Assembly (NCBI GenBank): GCA_021732845.1
Contig: JAKFUF010000043.1
Coordinates: forward strand, 1,207-42,111
Length of the DNA: 40,905 nt
DNA from: Planctomycetaceae bacterium
GTDB lineage: Bacteria; Planctomycetota; Planctomycetia; Planctomycetales; Planctomycetaceae
Reading direction: 5' to 3'
Position 1 is the stretch's first letter; every line of letters starts with the position of its first letter. Position numbers and translations under genes: made by a program. Of the stretch, positions 1 to 9,155 are shown piece by piece. The notes below the pieces were generated by a model. That model worked only from the letters and a program-made list of their open reading frames with translations, searched no databases and was not told the DNA's origin.

Positions 1-1077
1 GCAAGGACCGGTTGCGGCGGCCGTGAGTCACAAAGTAGGCGAGTCACTCCGTGACTCGAACCCGGCCGGAGTGACTGGGCGACTTAGAGACTCACCGGAG
101 GGCTTGTGTCGGCTTGCGCTCTGCCGCACGCTTTGGAGGGGCAAGCCGTCGAGGAAGCCACGATGCGAGTCACGGAGTGACTCGGCAACTTTTGTGTTGC
201 CCCTCTGCACTACGTCGAACGGCGGCATGCCGCGTAATGCACAGGCCCGAAACCACCGAGTTGAACTCGGTGGGGCGGCGACCATCACAGGCATGGCGAG
301 GACCGGTTGCGGCGGGCGTGAGTCACAAAGTAGGCGAGTCACTCCGTGACTCGAACCCGGCCGGATGACTGGGCGACTTTGAAACTCACCGGAGGGCTTG
401 TGTCGGCCTGCGCTCTACCGCGCGCTTTGGAGGGGCAAGCCGTCGAGGAAGCCACGATGCGAGTCACGGAGTGACTCGGCAACTTTTGTGTTGCCCCACT
501 GCACTACGTCGAACGGTGGCATGCGGCGTAGTGCACAGGCCCGAAACCACCGAGTTGAACTCGGTGGGGCGGCGACCATCACAGGCGTGGCAAGGACCGG
601 TTGCGGCGGCCGTGAGTCACAATGTAGTCGAGTCACTCCGTGACTCGAACCCGGCCGGAGTGACTGGGCGACTTAGAGACTCACCGGAGGGCTTGTGTCG
701 GCCTGCGCTCTACCGCGCGCTTTGGAGGGGCAAGCCGTCGAGGAAGCCACGATGCGAGTCACGGAGTGACTCGGCAACTTTTGTGTTGCCCCACTGCACT
801 ACGTCGAACGGTGGCATGCGGCGTAGTGCACAGGCCCGAAACCACCGAGTTGAACTCGGTGGGGCGGCGACCATCACAGGCGTGGCAAGGACCGGTTGCG
901 GCGGCCGTGAGTCACAAAGTAGGCGAGTCACTCCGTGACTCGAACCCGGCCGGAGTGACTGGGCGACTTAGAGACTCACCGGAGGGCTTGTGTCGGCTTG
1001 CGCTCTGCCGCGCGCTTTGGAGGGGCAAGCCGTCGAGGAAGCCACGATGCGAGTCACGGAGTGACTCGGCAACTTTT
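1..1077. repeat. Tandem array of a ~295-bp hairpin-rich unit (about 3.6 copies, cut by left edge)
   Basis: The anchor GGACCGGTTGCGGCGG recurs at 5, 300, 594 and 889, a period of 294-295 bp. Each unit holds GAGTCACTCCGTGACTC (41, 336, 630, 925) and its exact reverse complement GAGTCACGGAGTGACTC (167, 461, 756, 1051). Each of these is itself a hairpin with 7-bp arms and a 3-nt loop. A third palindrome has arms CCACCGAGTT and AACTCGGTGG around one central base (253-273, 547-567, 842-862). Extra single GAGTCAC/GTGACT heptamers are scattered through the unit. Copies differ by only a few substitutions and one 1-bp indel. The last copy loses similarity after 1077. Open frames run through on both strands, but they follow the repeat and are not believed to be genes. 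The function is unknown. Confidence 0.95.
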
Positions 1078-1579
1078 GCCCCTCTGCGAGAGGCACGGCG
1101 GTCCGGCGATGGCAAGTACCGATTCAACCGACAGGCCTGAACTCGGTGGGGAGCCACCTAAGAGTGTCGCTTGGCGAAAGGCATTTTCCCAGACGCATTT
1201 TCCCAGACGCTGGACAATGGACGGAAGTTTGGGTAAAGAAATCTGTCGAACCAAATCAGGGAGTTTGCGCGGCAGGCTAACGATTGGAGTGCCCGTTTCC
1301 GTTGCGTTCCGTGACCCGAGCCCTAAAATCTGGGTTTCCGGTCTGAGTTGGTTCGTCCGCGAGGTCCGGAGTAATCTCCGTGGCTTCGCTGCTGTTTCGG
1401 CCGCGGCTGGAGACTTGGGAGAAGTCCGGGGGCGTGGCATTCAACACCGTGCGTCGGATCGGCGTACTAGGGGATGAATGCCTTCGGGAGGTCAGCATCG
1501 TGGATTCGTCTCATCCATTGGGGTGACCGAACCACCACCGGGATGTGTACCGCTTGGAAATCGTGGAATGGGAGTGGTG
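1078..1579. other. Non-coding stretch between repeat array and ABC operon
   Basis: No convincing gene is visible on either strand. A remnant of the repeat unit, TGAACTCGGTGGGG, survives at 1138-1151, so this part looks like a decayed array copy. A perfect 14-bp direct repeat, GCATTTTCCCAGAC, occupies 1181-1194 and 1195-1208. The remainder should include the promoter of the downstream operon, but no clear -35/-10 pair was recognised. Confidence 0.5.
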
Positions 1580-2311
1580 ATGGCGAAAGAAAGTCCGATG
1601 ATGATCGAGGCGCGGGGACTCAGCAAATATTACGGCGAGTTCGCGGCGATTGACAATGTGACATTTTCCATCCCCTCCGGGAAGGTTGTCGCCTTTCTTG
1701 GCCCCAACGGTGCCGGAAAATCGACGACCATGAAGATCCTCACCGGCTTCCTGAACCCCTCCAAAGGCCAGGCGCTGATTGGGGGCTTCGATGTCCATGA
1801 GAATCGGATCGCCGCCGCCAAGCTGATCGGATACCTGCCGGAAAACGGGCCGCTCTATCTGGACATGTCACCCAAGGCCCTGTTGCGGCATGTGGGCGAA
1901 GTCCGGGGCCTGTCACAGAGCTACATTCGCGAACGCCTCGACTATGTCGCCGTCCGCTGTGACCTGACTCACGTCTGGGGCAAGCCCACCGGCAAACTGT
2001 CGCGCGGCTACCGCCAGCGCGTCGGGATGGCCCAGGCCCTGTTGCACGACCCCAAAGTGCTGATTCTCGACGAGCCGACCTCCGGTCTCGATCCGAACCA
2101 GGTTCATGACGTGCGTGAGCTGCTCAAAAGCCTCGGAGAAACGAAGACGGTCATACTTTCAACGCACATTCTGCAGGAAGTCGAGGCCGTTTGCAGCCGC
2201 GTGATCCTGATCAACGAAGGGCGGATCGCCCTCGACGGGACCGTGGCGGATCTGGGTGGGCCGACCCACGACATGGAAGGCCGGTTCCGGCAGTTGACCC
2301 GCGTCCGGTAG
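1580..2311 (+). CDS. ABC transporter ATP-binding protein (GldA/ABC-2 type)
   Basis: Cytoplasmic ATPase of an ABC-2 type exporter, 243 residues. Motifs are complete: Walker A GPNGAGKST at 41-49, signature LSRGYRQR at 140-147, Walker B plus D-loop VLILDEPTSGLDP at 160-172, and the switch histidine in LSTHIL at 196. The start chosen is the ATG at 1580, which has GGGAG five bases upstream; in-frame starts from 1478 and 1568 lack this. The next gene encodes a fused membrane subunit and GldG-like protein, so this ATPase most likely energises that complex. The set resembles the gliding-associated GldA/GldF/GldG transporter of Bacteroidetes, but in planctomycetes the substrate is unknown and gliding should not be assumed. 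Confidence 0.93.
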   Translation: MAKESPMMIEARGLSKYYGEFAAIDNVTFSIPSGKVVAFLGPNGAGKSTTMKILTGFLNPSKGQALIGGFDVHENRIAAAKLIGYLPENGPLYLDMSPKALLRHVGEVRGLSQSYIRERLDYVAVRCDLTHVWGKPTGKLSRGYRQRVGMAQALLHDPKVLILDEPTSGLDPNQVHDVRELLKSLGETKTVILSTHILQEVEAVCSRVILINEGRIALDGTVADLGGPTHDMEGRFRQLTRVR

Positions 2312-2441
2312 GCGGCGATCGATCAGCGGGTGGCTCAGAGAGAGCGACTCAAAATCGGCGGTGGCGGCAAAATACAATTGTCAGAGTCTTTCTTCCCGCG
2401 TGGCTCAAGGCGGGAATGGACATAAATTCAGGAGTTCGTGG

Positions 2442-5258
2442 ATGTCTGTGATTCTGGCCGTTTTCAAACGGAACCTCGTGAGTTACTTCTCGGGGGTGAT
2501 CGGCTACCTGTTCGTTGCCGTCTTCCTCGGTGCCAGCGCCTATCTGGCGTTCAGCGAACAGTTCTTTGCCAACAATCTGGCAAACCTCGACCAACTGAAT
2601 CTGTGGTTTCCCGCTCTGCTGGTCGTGCTGATCCCCGCGATCACCATGTCGAGCTGGGCCGATGAGCGCCGGTTTGGCACCGACGAACTGCTGTTCACCC
2701 TGCCCGCCACCGATCTGCAGATTCTTATCGGGAAGTACCTGGCGGTTCTGGGTGTGTACTCCATCGCGCTTTTGTTCAACGCCGTCGGCCTGTCGCTGGC
2801 TCTGTTGGTGATGGGCAGCCCAGACTGGTCTCTGTTGTTGACAGTCTTCATCGGTTTCTGGTTCGCGGGAGCCGCACTGCTTGCGGCAGGCTTGGTCGCT
2901 TCAGCCGCCAGCAAGAGTCCAACCGTCGCCTACCTGCTGGGGCTGTTTGTGGGCGGCGTCCCGGTGATGCTGTATTACGGCAGCACCGCGTTTCTCGGCT
3001 ATAGTGTGGCCGGCAACCTTCGAACCTTCGGTTTGGGCATCCTCTCCTTCTCGGGGATTGTCTACTTCGTCTCGCTGATCGCGCTGTTTCTGTTCGTCAA
3101 CTATGTGTTGATCACCGGGCGGTTCTGGTCCACCGGCCCCGGGCGCGCCGCGCTGCTGGTCGGCTTGTTCGTGGCGATGATCGCCCTGCCGGAAGGCCTG
3201 CTGCTGTGGCTTGGACTGAACAGTGCCGCCTCCTGGGCACCGCTGGCGATCCGTGTGGGGGTCATTCTGGTCCTGGCGTTGGGGCTGTTTCTCGGAACGG
3301 CGATCAAGGGGCGCGAGATTCGTTCCGGTTTGCTGTTCGCGGTCGAGTTCGTGGCGCTGGCGATCACCTTCGTCTCGGTGAATCAGGCCGCCAACAGCTA
3401 CAACATGGATGTCGACCTGACCTCGGAAAAGCTCTACAGCCTCTCATCCACGACGGATACGACGCTCTCGAGCCTCAAGTCCGACCAGGAAGTCATCATT
3501 CGGGCCTTCATTTCGCCGGAAGTGCCCAAGCAGTTCGCTCCCCAGCGCAACACGCTGCTGGGTCTGCTGCGACAGTATGACAGTTACAACAATGTGATCG
3601 TGCAGATCTCCGAAACGCGGCAGTTCACTCCAGAAGCAACCGAAGCGCAGCGGTTTGGAATCGACGCCCAGGTGCGCGAGGCCGAACAGGCAGGCAGAAA
3701 GGTCGTTTTACCCTTCTATCTCGGCGTGGCAATCACCTCGGGCGACTCCGAAAATGTCCTGCCCTTCTTTGACCTGGGAACGCCGGTTGAATACGAACTG
3801 ACGAGCGCGATCTATGCTCTGACCCGGCCCAAGCGGAAGACGCTGGGCATCCTGAAGACCGATGCGAAGGTCACCGGTGGCCTCGACATGAGCACCTTCC
3901 AGCAGAGTCCGGAATGGCCAATTGTCGCCGAACTGAAGAAACTTTACGACGTGAAGGAAGTCGAACCGAAGGATCTGGCCAACTCGGATTTCGCCACCCT
4001 GCTGGCGTTCATGCCATCGACGCTCACCGACCAGGAACTGCCGTTCCTGGTGGCCTACGTCAAGTCTGGTCATCCCACGCTGATTGTCGATGACCCGTAT
4101 CCGTTCTGGAATCCAGACCTGGCACCAAGCTCCGAGAAGCCGCGCCAGGGGGGAATGTTCGGGGGCGGACCGCCTCCCACACCCAAAGCCGACGGCGGTC
4201 GGCTGACGCCGCTCCTGGATGTGCTGGAGGTCGCTTGGGATTCGGGCCGGACCGTCTGGGATCCGTACAATCCGCAGGTCAAGCTGGCGGACGTCTTTCG
4301 GCGGTTTGACGCGGTGTTTATCGACAAGAACAGCGGTGGCTCAATGCCCTTCGGCGACAAAAGCCCCATCAGCAACGGCCTGCAGCAGGTGCTGATGCTC
4401 TATCCCGGGCAGTTGCAGCCACGGCAGGGTGCCCGCACGACGTTTACCAACCTGCTGCGGACCGGCAAGGAAAGCTACACCCGCGAATGGGATGAGATCG
4501 TGGAACAGGGCGGTGGCTTCATGGGACCCCGCACGCAGTTGAAGACCGACCTGGAGCGCAAAGAACCAGAGATGTTTGGCGACAATCCCGGTGAGATTGT
4601 GACGGCGGCTCAAATCAAGGGGCCCAAGGCCGACAGCAAACCGGTCAACGTGGTCTTCATCACCGACTTGGACATGATCTCCAAGCCATTCTTCGACATC
4701 CGCGACCAGCAGTTCGAAAACCTCGATTTTGACAATATTGCGTTCGTGCTGAACGCCGTGGATGTGCTCGCTGGTGTGGACACGCTGGTTCCGCTGCGGA
4801 TTCGTCGCGGGCAGCACCGCACGCTGAAGCGGGTCGAAAACAAGCGCCGCGAAGTGGAACGCAAGGAAATCGAAGACCGGACGCGGGCCGAAGACAAGGC
4901 CAAGAAGAAGAATGAGGAAGCCACGCAGAACTTTGTGGAGATGGCGAACAAGATTCGCGAAGACAAATCCCTGGACCGGCAGCAGCAGGAGATCAAGCTG
5001 GCCCAGCTCGCCGAGAATCAAACCCGGCAGATGGCCGTGATCGAAGCGCAGATCAAGGATGAGACCAACCAGGAGATTCGCGTCTCCCGCGACCGCACCC
5101 AGGCTGAAATTCTGCGGCTGGAAAGCCAGTTCCGCTGGGCCTCGGTGCTCCTGATTCCGCTGCCGGCCATCCTGCTTGGCCTCGTCGTGCTGTCCGTCCG
5201 CATGGCGGATGAAAACCGCGCGGCGGTGCCCGAACGGCTGCTGAAGAAGCACAAGTAG
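2442..5258 (+). CDS. Fused ABC-2 permease (GldF-like) and GldG-like auxiliary protein
   Basis: Inner-membrane protein of 938 residues. The first ~330 residues have many hydrophobic segments and look like an ABC-2 permease of the GldF/NosY type. Residues ~335-790 look like the periplasmic GldG-type ABC_transp_aux region, starting near YNMDVDLTSEKLYSLS. A charged coiled coil (~795-900, rich in K, R, E and Q) and a last membrane helix (~905-925) follow. In Bacteroidetes GldF and GldG are separate proteins; here they are one chain. The start is the ATG at 2442 with GGAG seven bases upstream; the frame is open from 2361, but that start lacks a site. The gene lies 130 bp after the ATPase gene and 299 bp before the DUF4340 gene, probably one operon. 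Confidence 0.9.
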   Translation: MSVILAVFKRNLVSYFSGVIGYLFVAVFLGASAYLAFSEQFFANNLANLDQLNLWFPALLVVLIPAITMSSWADERRFGTDELLFTLPATDLQILIGKYLAVLGVYSIALLFNAVGLSLALLVMGSPDWSLLLTVFIGFWFAGAALLAAGLVASAASKSPTVAYLLGLFVGGVPVMLYYGSTAFLGYSVAGNLRTFGLGILSFSGIVYFVSLIALFLFVNYVLITGRFWSTGPGRAALLVGLFVAMIALPEGLLLWLGLNSAASWAPLAIRVGVILVLALGLFLGTAIKGREIRSGLLFAVEFVALAITFVSVNQAANSYNMDVDLTSEKLYSLSSTTDTTLSSLKSDQEVIIRAFISPEVPKQFAPQRNTLLGLLRQYDSYNNVIVQISETRQFTPEATEAQRFGIDAQVREAEQAGRKVVLPFYLGVAITSGDSENVLPFFDLGTPVEYELTSAIYALTRPKRKTLGILKTDAKVTGGLDMSTFQQSPEWPIVAELKKLYDVKEVEPKDLANSDFATLLAFMPSTLTDQELPFLVAYVKSGHPTLIVDDPYPFWNPDLAPSSEKPRQGGMFGGGPPPTPKADGGRLTPLLDVLEVAWDSGRTVWDPYNPQVKLADVFRRFDAVFIDKNSGGSMPFGDKSPISNGLQQVLMLYPGQLQPRQGARTTFTNLLRTGKESYTREWDEIVEQGGGFMGPRTQLKTDLERKEPEMFGDNPGEIVTAAQIKGPKADSKPVNVVFITDLDMISKPFFDIRDQQFENLDFDNIAFVLNAVDVLAGVDTLVPLRIRRGQHRTLKRVENKRREVERKEIEDRTRAEDKAKKKNEEATQNFVEMANKIREDKSLDRQQQEIKLAQLAENQTRQMAVIEAQIKDETNQEIRVSRDRTQAEILRLESQFRWASVLLIPLPAILLGLVVLSVRMADENRAAVPERLLKKHK

Positions 5259-5279
5259 AACGTCCAAAACGCTGAAGGA

Positions 5280-5422
5280 ATTTCAGATTTCAAATTTCAC
5301 AGTCCGTGGAGTGCGTCGAACTGGCGGCCATGTTGTTGAAAACACACCGTGATCAAATCGGCTTCCCTCGCATTCCGTCCGATTTCGAAAAACACTTTAC
5401 TGTGAAATTTGAGATCTGAAAT
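5280..5422. repeat. AT-rich inverted repeat with 24-bp arms in the intergenic gap
   Basis: The left arm at 5280-5303 (ATTTCAGATTT then CAAATTTCACAGT) is the reverse complement of 5399-5422 with one mismatch; 95 bp lie between the arms. It lies between the permease and DUF4340 genes, in sequence far more AT-rich than its surroundings. A related string, TTTTACTGTGAAATTCT, occurs at about 16001-16017, and CGAATCTCGAATTTCACGG near 40153-40171. This suggests a dispersed element. Whether it acts as transcript structure or is a mobile-element relic cannot be told. Confidence 0.75.
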
Positions 5423-5557
5423 TTGAAATTCCACTTGACCGCGCGGCGTTCCAAAGACCATTGACGATACCAAGATTTTCCTCCGACCCTGTCGGCCACG
5501 ATCGATCTGACTTCACAGCCTGCCGTTAGATGGCGTGCTGAATCCATGGAGGCAACT

Positions 5558-7795
5558 ATGAACGACGCAATTCGCAGTGCTGTGTTTGTCGGTGTCGCGG
5601 CGGTTTCGCTGCTCACCGCATGGATCACCAGCACGCCCACCACCCGCACCGCCAAGAACGAGCTGGGTGAGACTGGAAAAATATTCTATCCGGAGTTCCA
5701 GGATCCCACCGTTCCGGACAGCATCAAAGTCACGATGGTGGACGAAGGCAAGGCGCTCGAAAAGAACTTCGAAGTGCAGGTGAAGGATGGACAATGGAGC
5801 ATTCCGTCGCACCACGGTTACCCGGCCGATGGCAAGGACCGGCTGGCCAAGACGGCCGCCTCAGTCATCAATTTGAAGCGTGAGGAACTCCGCAGCCGCG
5901 CCGTTGCCGATCATGAGAAGCTCGGAGTGTTGGACCCTGCCAAGGCGACCAAAAGTGCGCTGAAAGGGTATGGTCGGCGAATCACACTGTCGGAAAAGGG
6001 TTCCCCGGTGATGGATCTGATCATCGGGAACGAATTGGAGAAGCGCCCGGGATTCTATTTCGTCCGCAAACCGGAGGAGACGGCCACGTATGTCGCCAAG
6101 GTCAATGTCGATCTCTCCACGAAATTCAGCGACTGGATTGAGCCGGATCTGCTCAAAATTGATCGCGACCAGTTGACCGCCGTGAAGGTGGACAACTATT
6201 CGATCGACGAAGAGCGCGGAGTGCGAATTCCCGGCGATGTCAGCATCCTCACGCGGGACAAGTCTTCCGATCCTTGGATCCTCAAGGAGATCGACAAGGA
6301 CAAGGAAGAGGTTGAACCCAGCCGCGTGGCGGGGATCGTCAACACACTGGACGATCTCAAGCTGATCGGCGTCCGCCGCAAACCGGCCCAACTGCGTGAC
6401 TATCTTCAAGGCAAAAGCGAGGGAATTGGTCGCGACGACGCTCTGTCACTGCAGTCCCGTGGTTTCTATGTGACGCAGCGGGGACAGTTGCTGGCCAATG
6501 AAGGCGAGATGTCGGTCGTCACCAACAAGGGGATTGTCTACGACCTGCAGTTCGGCGAAATCTTCACGGGCGACGATCTGGAACTCGAAACTGGCCTGAC
6601 CCCCAAGGACAAGAAGCCCGACGAGAAGAAGCCCGCCGCCGGCGCTGCTCCGGCAGCCACGGGGAAGTCGGGACGATATCTGTTTGTCCGCGCCGCATTT
6701 GACGAAGACCAGATGCCGGGCAAGCCGGTCAAGCCTGTGAAGCAGAAGGTTCCCGCCGCTGAACCTGCGGCAGATGCGCCCAAGGAGGCACCCAAGGAAG
6801 ACGCGCCTAAAGCCGACGCGCCGAAGGAAGAGGCTCCCAAAGAGGAGCCGAAGCCTGAAGCCGCACCAAAGAAAGAGGAAGAGCCCAAGCCTGAGGCGAA
6901 AGCCGAAGAGGCCAAGCCAGCCGACACCAAGCCCGAAGCCGGTTGCGAAGATCCAAAACCAGAAGCAGCACCTGAAGCCCCCAAGGCGGAAGAGGCTCCG
7001 AAGGCTGCAGAGGCCCCCAAAGCCGAGGAAGCTCCGAAGGCCACTGAAGCTCCGAAGGCCACTGAAGCTCCGAAGGCCACTGAAGCTCCGAAGGCCACTG
7101 AAGCTCCGAAGGCCACTGAAGCTCCGAAGGCCACTGAGCCACCCAAAGCTGCTGAAGCTCCCGCTGCCGCTACACCGCCCGCCGCAGCCAAGCCACCGGT
7201 CAAGACTGCGGAAGATCTGGAAAAGGAGTATCAGGCGGCCCTGAAGCAGTACGAGACCGATCTTGCCGCATGGAAGACCAAGGTCACCGAAGCCACGAAA
7301 GAGGCCGAAACGTTGAATGACCGCTTCGCGGAATGGTACTACGTGATCTCGGCGGACGACTTTGAAAAGCTGCACGTGGCCCGCAAGGATTTGGTGAAGG
7401 CCAAAGCACCCGCGGCGGCAGCACCAGCGGGTGCCGCAGTGCCGGGTGCCCCTGGGACACTGCCAGCCGCAACGGAGCCACCACCGGCCGTGAAGCCTGA
7501 GGCCGCGAAGCCCGCCGAGAAGACGGATGCGGAAAAGCCCGCCGAGAAGACGGATGCGGAAAAGGCAGATGCTGACAAACCAGAGCCACCGAAGGCAGAA
7601 GCACCCAAGCCGGAAGCCCCGAAGGACGAGAAGCCAACGGCGCCTGCCAAGGCGGAAGCAGAGGCGAAGCCCGCTGACGCGAAGCCTGAGGCTCCCAAAG
7701 AAGAGGCTCCCAAGACCGACGAGAAGCCAGAAGCCGCCGCGGCTGAAGAGAAGCCCCAAGCAGAAGCACCGAAAGAGGCTCCCAAGCCCGAATAG
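5558..7795 (+). CDS. DUF4340 protein with long Lys/Pro/Ala/Glu-rich insert
   Basis: 745 residues starting at the ATG at 5558, with GGAGG five bases upstream; an ATG at 5546 is less well placed. An N-terminal hydrophobic helix (~5-22) anchors the protein, and residues ~25-390 match DUF4340, a family usually encoded beside GldA/GldFG-type transporters and thought to act outside the membrane. The family-typical ending is displaced: after [14 protein letters not shown] (~370-383) comes about 150 residues of K/P/A/E-rich sequence. Then a short helix and [17 protein letters not shown] (~589-605) resume the domain. A second K/P/A/E tail fills ~616-745. Six exact KATEAP-type hexapeptides lie at about 492-527. 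The likely role is an accessory subunit of the upstream exporter; the substrate is unknown. Confidence 0.85.
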   Translation: MNDAIRSAVFVGVAAVSLLTAWITSTPTTRTAKNELGETGKIFYPEFQDPTVPDSIKVTMVDEGKALEKNFEVQVKDGQWSIPSHHGYPADGKDRLAKTAASVINLKREELRSRAVADHEKLGVLDPAKATKSALKGYGRRITLSEKGSPVMDLIIGNELEKRPGFYFVRKPEETATYVAKVNVDLSTKFSDWIEPDLLKIDRDQLTAVKVDNYSIDEERGVRIPGDVSILTRDKSSDPWILKEIDKDKEEVEPSRVAGIVNTLDDLKLIGVRRKPAQLRDYLQGKSEGIGRDDALSLQSRGFYVTQRGQLLANEGEMSVVTNKGIVYDLQFGEIFTGDDLELETGLTPKDKKPDEKKPAAGAAPAATGKSGRYLFVRAAFDEDQMPGKPVKPVKQKVPAAEPAADAPKEAPKEDAPKADAPKEEAPKEEPKPEAAPKKEEEPKPEAKAEEAKPADTKPEAGCEDPKPEAAPEAPKAEEAPKAAEAPKAEEAPKATEAPKATEAPKATEAPKATEAPKATEAPKATEPPKAAEAPAAATPPAAAKPPVKTAEDLEKEYQAALKQYETDLAAWKTKVTEATKEAETLNDRFAEWYYVISADDFEKLHVARKDLVKAKAPAAAAPAGAAVPGAPGTLPAATEPPPAVKPEAAKPAEKTDAEKPAEKTDAEKADADKPEPPKAEAPKPEAPKDEKPTAPAKAEAEAKPADAKPEAPKEEAPKTDEKPEAAAAEEKPQAEAPKEAPKPE
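7031..7138 (+). repeat. Six tandem copies of an 18-bp unit inside the DUF4340 gene
   Basis: The unit GCTCCGAAGGCCACTGAA occurs at 7031, 7049, 7067, 7085, 7103 and 7121. The copies are nearly identical at the DNA level and only the last one changes, at its end. They encode APKATE repeats in the extended linker. Near-identity of the DNA points to recent slippage or recombination, so copy number probably varies between strains. Confidence 0.95.
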
Positions 7796-7844
7796 TGGGA
7801 AAAACAGCGGCGTTCTTTTGAACTGCGACCTGCGGAGGACATGA

Positions 7845-8171
7845 TTGCTGCCGCTCGTCGAAAACTACCTGCGCGCCCATCCGTGGCTTGGATGGTGTGC
7901 CGCGGCATACGGCATCTCCTGCCTCTGCATGTGGCCGTATCGGCTGCGAATCCGACTGTTGGCGCTGCGTCTTTTTCGCCGTCAGGTCAGCAGTCCAGCA
8001 TTCGACCCTCATCTCCGCAGACTGCTGTTGCGCAACCGGTGGTTGTATTCGACGGGAATGCGAAAATATTGGAATCGTCGATCCTGGCACTCCCAATGGA
8101 TTGACGCACTGTGGATGCTCACGGCAGTCACCGCGGCCGCATGGATCGTCTGGGTCACCTTTCGACGGTAG
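7845..8171 (+). CDS. Small two-helix membrane protein, unknown function
   Basis: 108 residues read from a TTG start at 7845, six bases after GGAGG at 7834-7838. Two hydrophobic, Trp-rich segments (~14-32 and ~86-106) flank a strongly basic middle (many Arg). Third codon positions are mostly G or C, as in neighbouring genes. A competing ATG at 7841 opens a different frame of 87 codons without recognisable structure, so the TTG frame is preferred. It follows the DUF4340 gene by 49 bp and is probably the last gene of the transport operon. The family is not recognised. Confidence 0.6.
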   Translation: MLPLVENYLRAHPWLGWCAAAYGISCLCMWPYRLRIRLLALRLFRRQVSSPAFDPHLRRLLLRNRWLYSTGMRKYWNRRSWHSQWIDALWMLTAVTAAAWIVWVTFRR

Positions 8172-8213
8172 CCGCGACACGCTGCGGATGAGCCTGCTTC
8201 CCGGTGACGAGGC

Positions 8214-9155
8214 TCATCGCACAAACCAGCGCATCGGACAATGCATGTTCTGGTCTTCAAACTTCAGCGTGTGCGGATCGACCTGCCGATACACGAGATG
8301 CCCATCCGTGCACGCCAGGCACCAGCCGAAATCCCAGCCACGGCTGACGTAGCGGAGCGGGATGGTGGGATGGATCCGCACCAGGGGGTTGGTGCCGGCG
8401 ATGAACAGCTTCCGCTCTGTGTAGTCGTAGCACGAACCAGCCTGAATCTGCACTTCATGGTCCAGTGCGTCGGCTGAGGGAAGCCCAGCAGGATCCAGTC
8501 GAAAACCGTGGCACAAACCTCTGATGGCGACTTTGATCTGGCAGCCACGGCGGAAGGCTGCTGAGAGGTCCTCGATCGAGCCGGCCAGGACGCTGCCGTC
8601 GGCGGCATGCGACAACACCTCGGACCACTCGTCACGGACGAGATAGTCGAACTGTTCGAAGTCATACACGAAATTATGGCATGGGGCGCTGGTTCCGGCA
8701 TCCCAGTTGTCGTGCTGGTGGTAGCGCGGCATGTCTGGATGCGGCGGGGCCGCCGCCGCACCAAAGATGTTGTCCGACGCACCGCCATCCAGGTAGGGCC
8801 GGGCAATGCCCTGCTCGCCGTCCTGGTTGTAGAGAAAGAAGGACATCGACGGCCGCGGCCCAAACGTGCTCGGAAGCGTGACGGGCTGCCGCAACCCCAT
8901 CACCCCGCCGACCCAGCGTTCCGCGACTTGATGCACGATTTGAAAGTCGCAGACTTCGCGAATCAGTTCATTGCTGTCGGAGGCCGTGTCAATGTGCTCG
9001 TTGTGTCGAAATTCCGTCAGAATCCGCAGGTCCGCGCCGCGGCGGATGGCCGCGTTCAACGCGTCCGCGCTGCCAGCGCGAACCGTACGGTCCGAGTTAA
9101 GGGTGAGCACGCTGCGCCATGGCGCGGCGGGAGTCTCTCGGCTGGCTGCAGTCAT
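8214..9155 (-). CDS. Conserved-looking protein with internal duplication, function unknown
   Basis: 313 residues with no signal peptide or membrane segment. The ATG at 9155 has GTGAGGA seven bases upstream. The chain contains two versions of one module. Near residues 14-43, a WRSVLTLN...VRAGSADALNAAIRRGADLRI stretch; in the second half, WSEVLSHAADGSVLAGSIEDLSAAFRRGCQIKV. Both share a W..VL, then an AGS..L.AA.RRG core followed by a beta-like stretch. The C-terminal half is rich in Trp, His, Tyr and Cys and ends near HCPMRWFVR. No family is recognised. It is convergent with the operon to its left and stands alone. Confidence 0.75.
   Translation of the reverse strand: MTAASRETPAAPWRSVLTLNSDRTVRAGSADALNAAIRRGADLRILTEFRHNEHIDTASDSNELIREVCDFQIVHQVAERWVGGVMGLRQPVTLPSTFGPRPSMSFFLYNQDGEQGIARPYLDGGASDNIFGAAAAPPHPDMPRYHQHDNWDAGTSAPCHNFVYDFEQFDYLVRDEWSEVLSHAADGSVLAGSIEDLSAAFRRGCQIKVAIRGLCHGFRLDPAGLPSADALDHEVQIQAGSCYDYTERKLFIAGTNPLVRIHPTIPLRYVSRGWDFGWCLACTDGHLVYRQVDPHTLKFEDQNMHCPMRWFVR

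Noticed and set aside
471-938. Long open frames on both strands through the 295-bp array
   Set aside because: They repeat with the array, shift frame with its 1-bp indels and occur on both strands; no ribosome binding site or protein family.
1-1077. CRISPR array
   Set aside because: Whole 295-bp units repeat with no variable spacers, and no cas genes are in the window.
6446-7759. 437-codon minus-strand frame with Gly/Leu/Phe-rich repeats
   Set aside because: It is the antisense image of the KATEAP and K/P/A/E-rich coding repeats.
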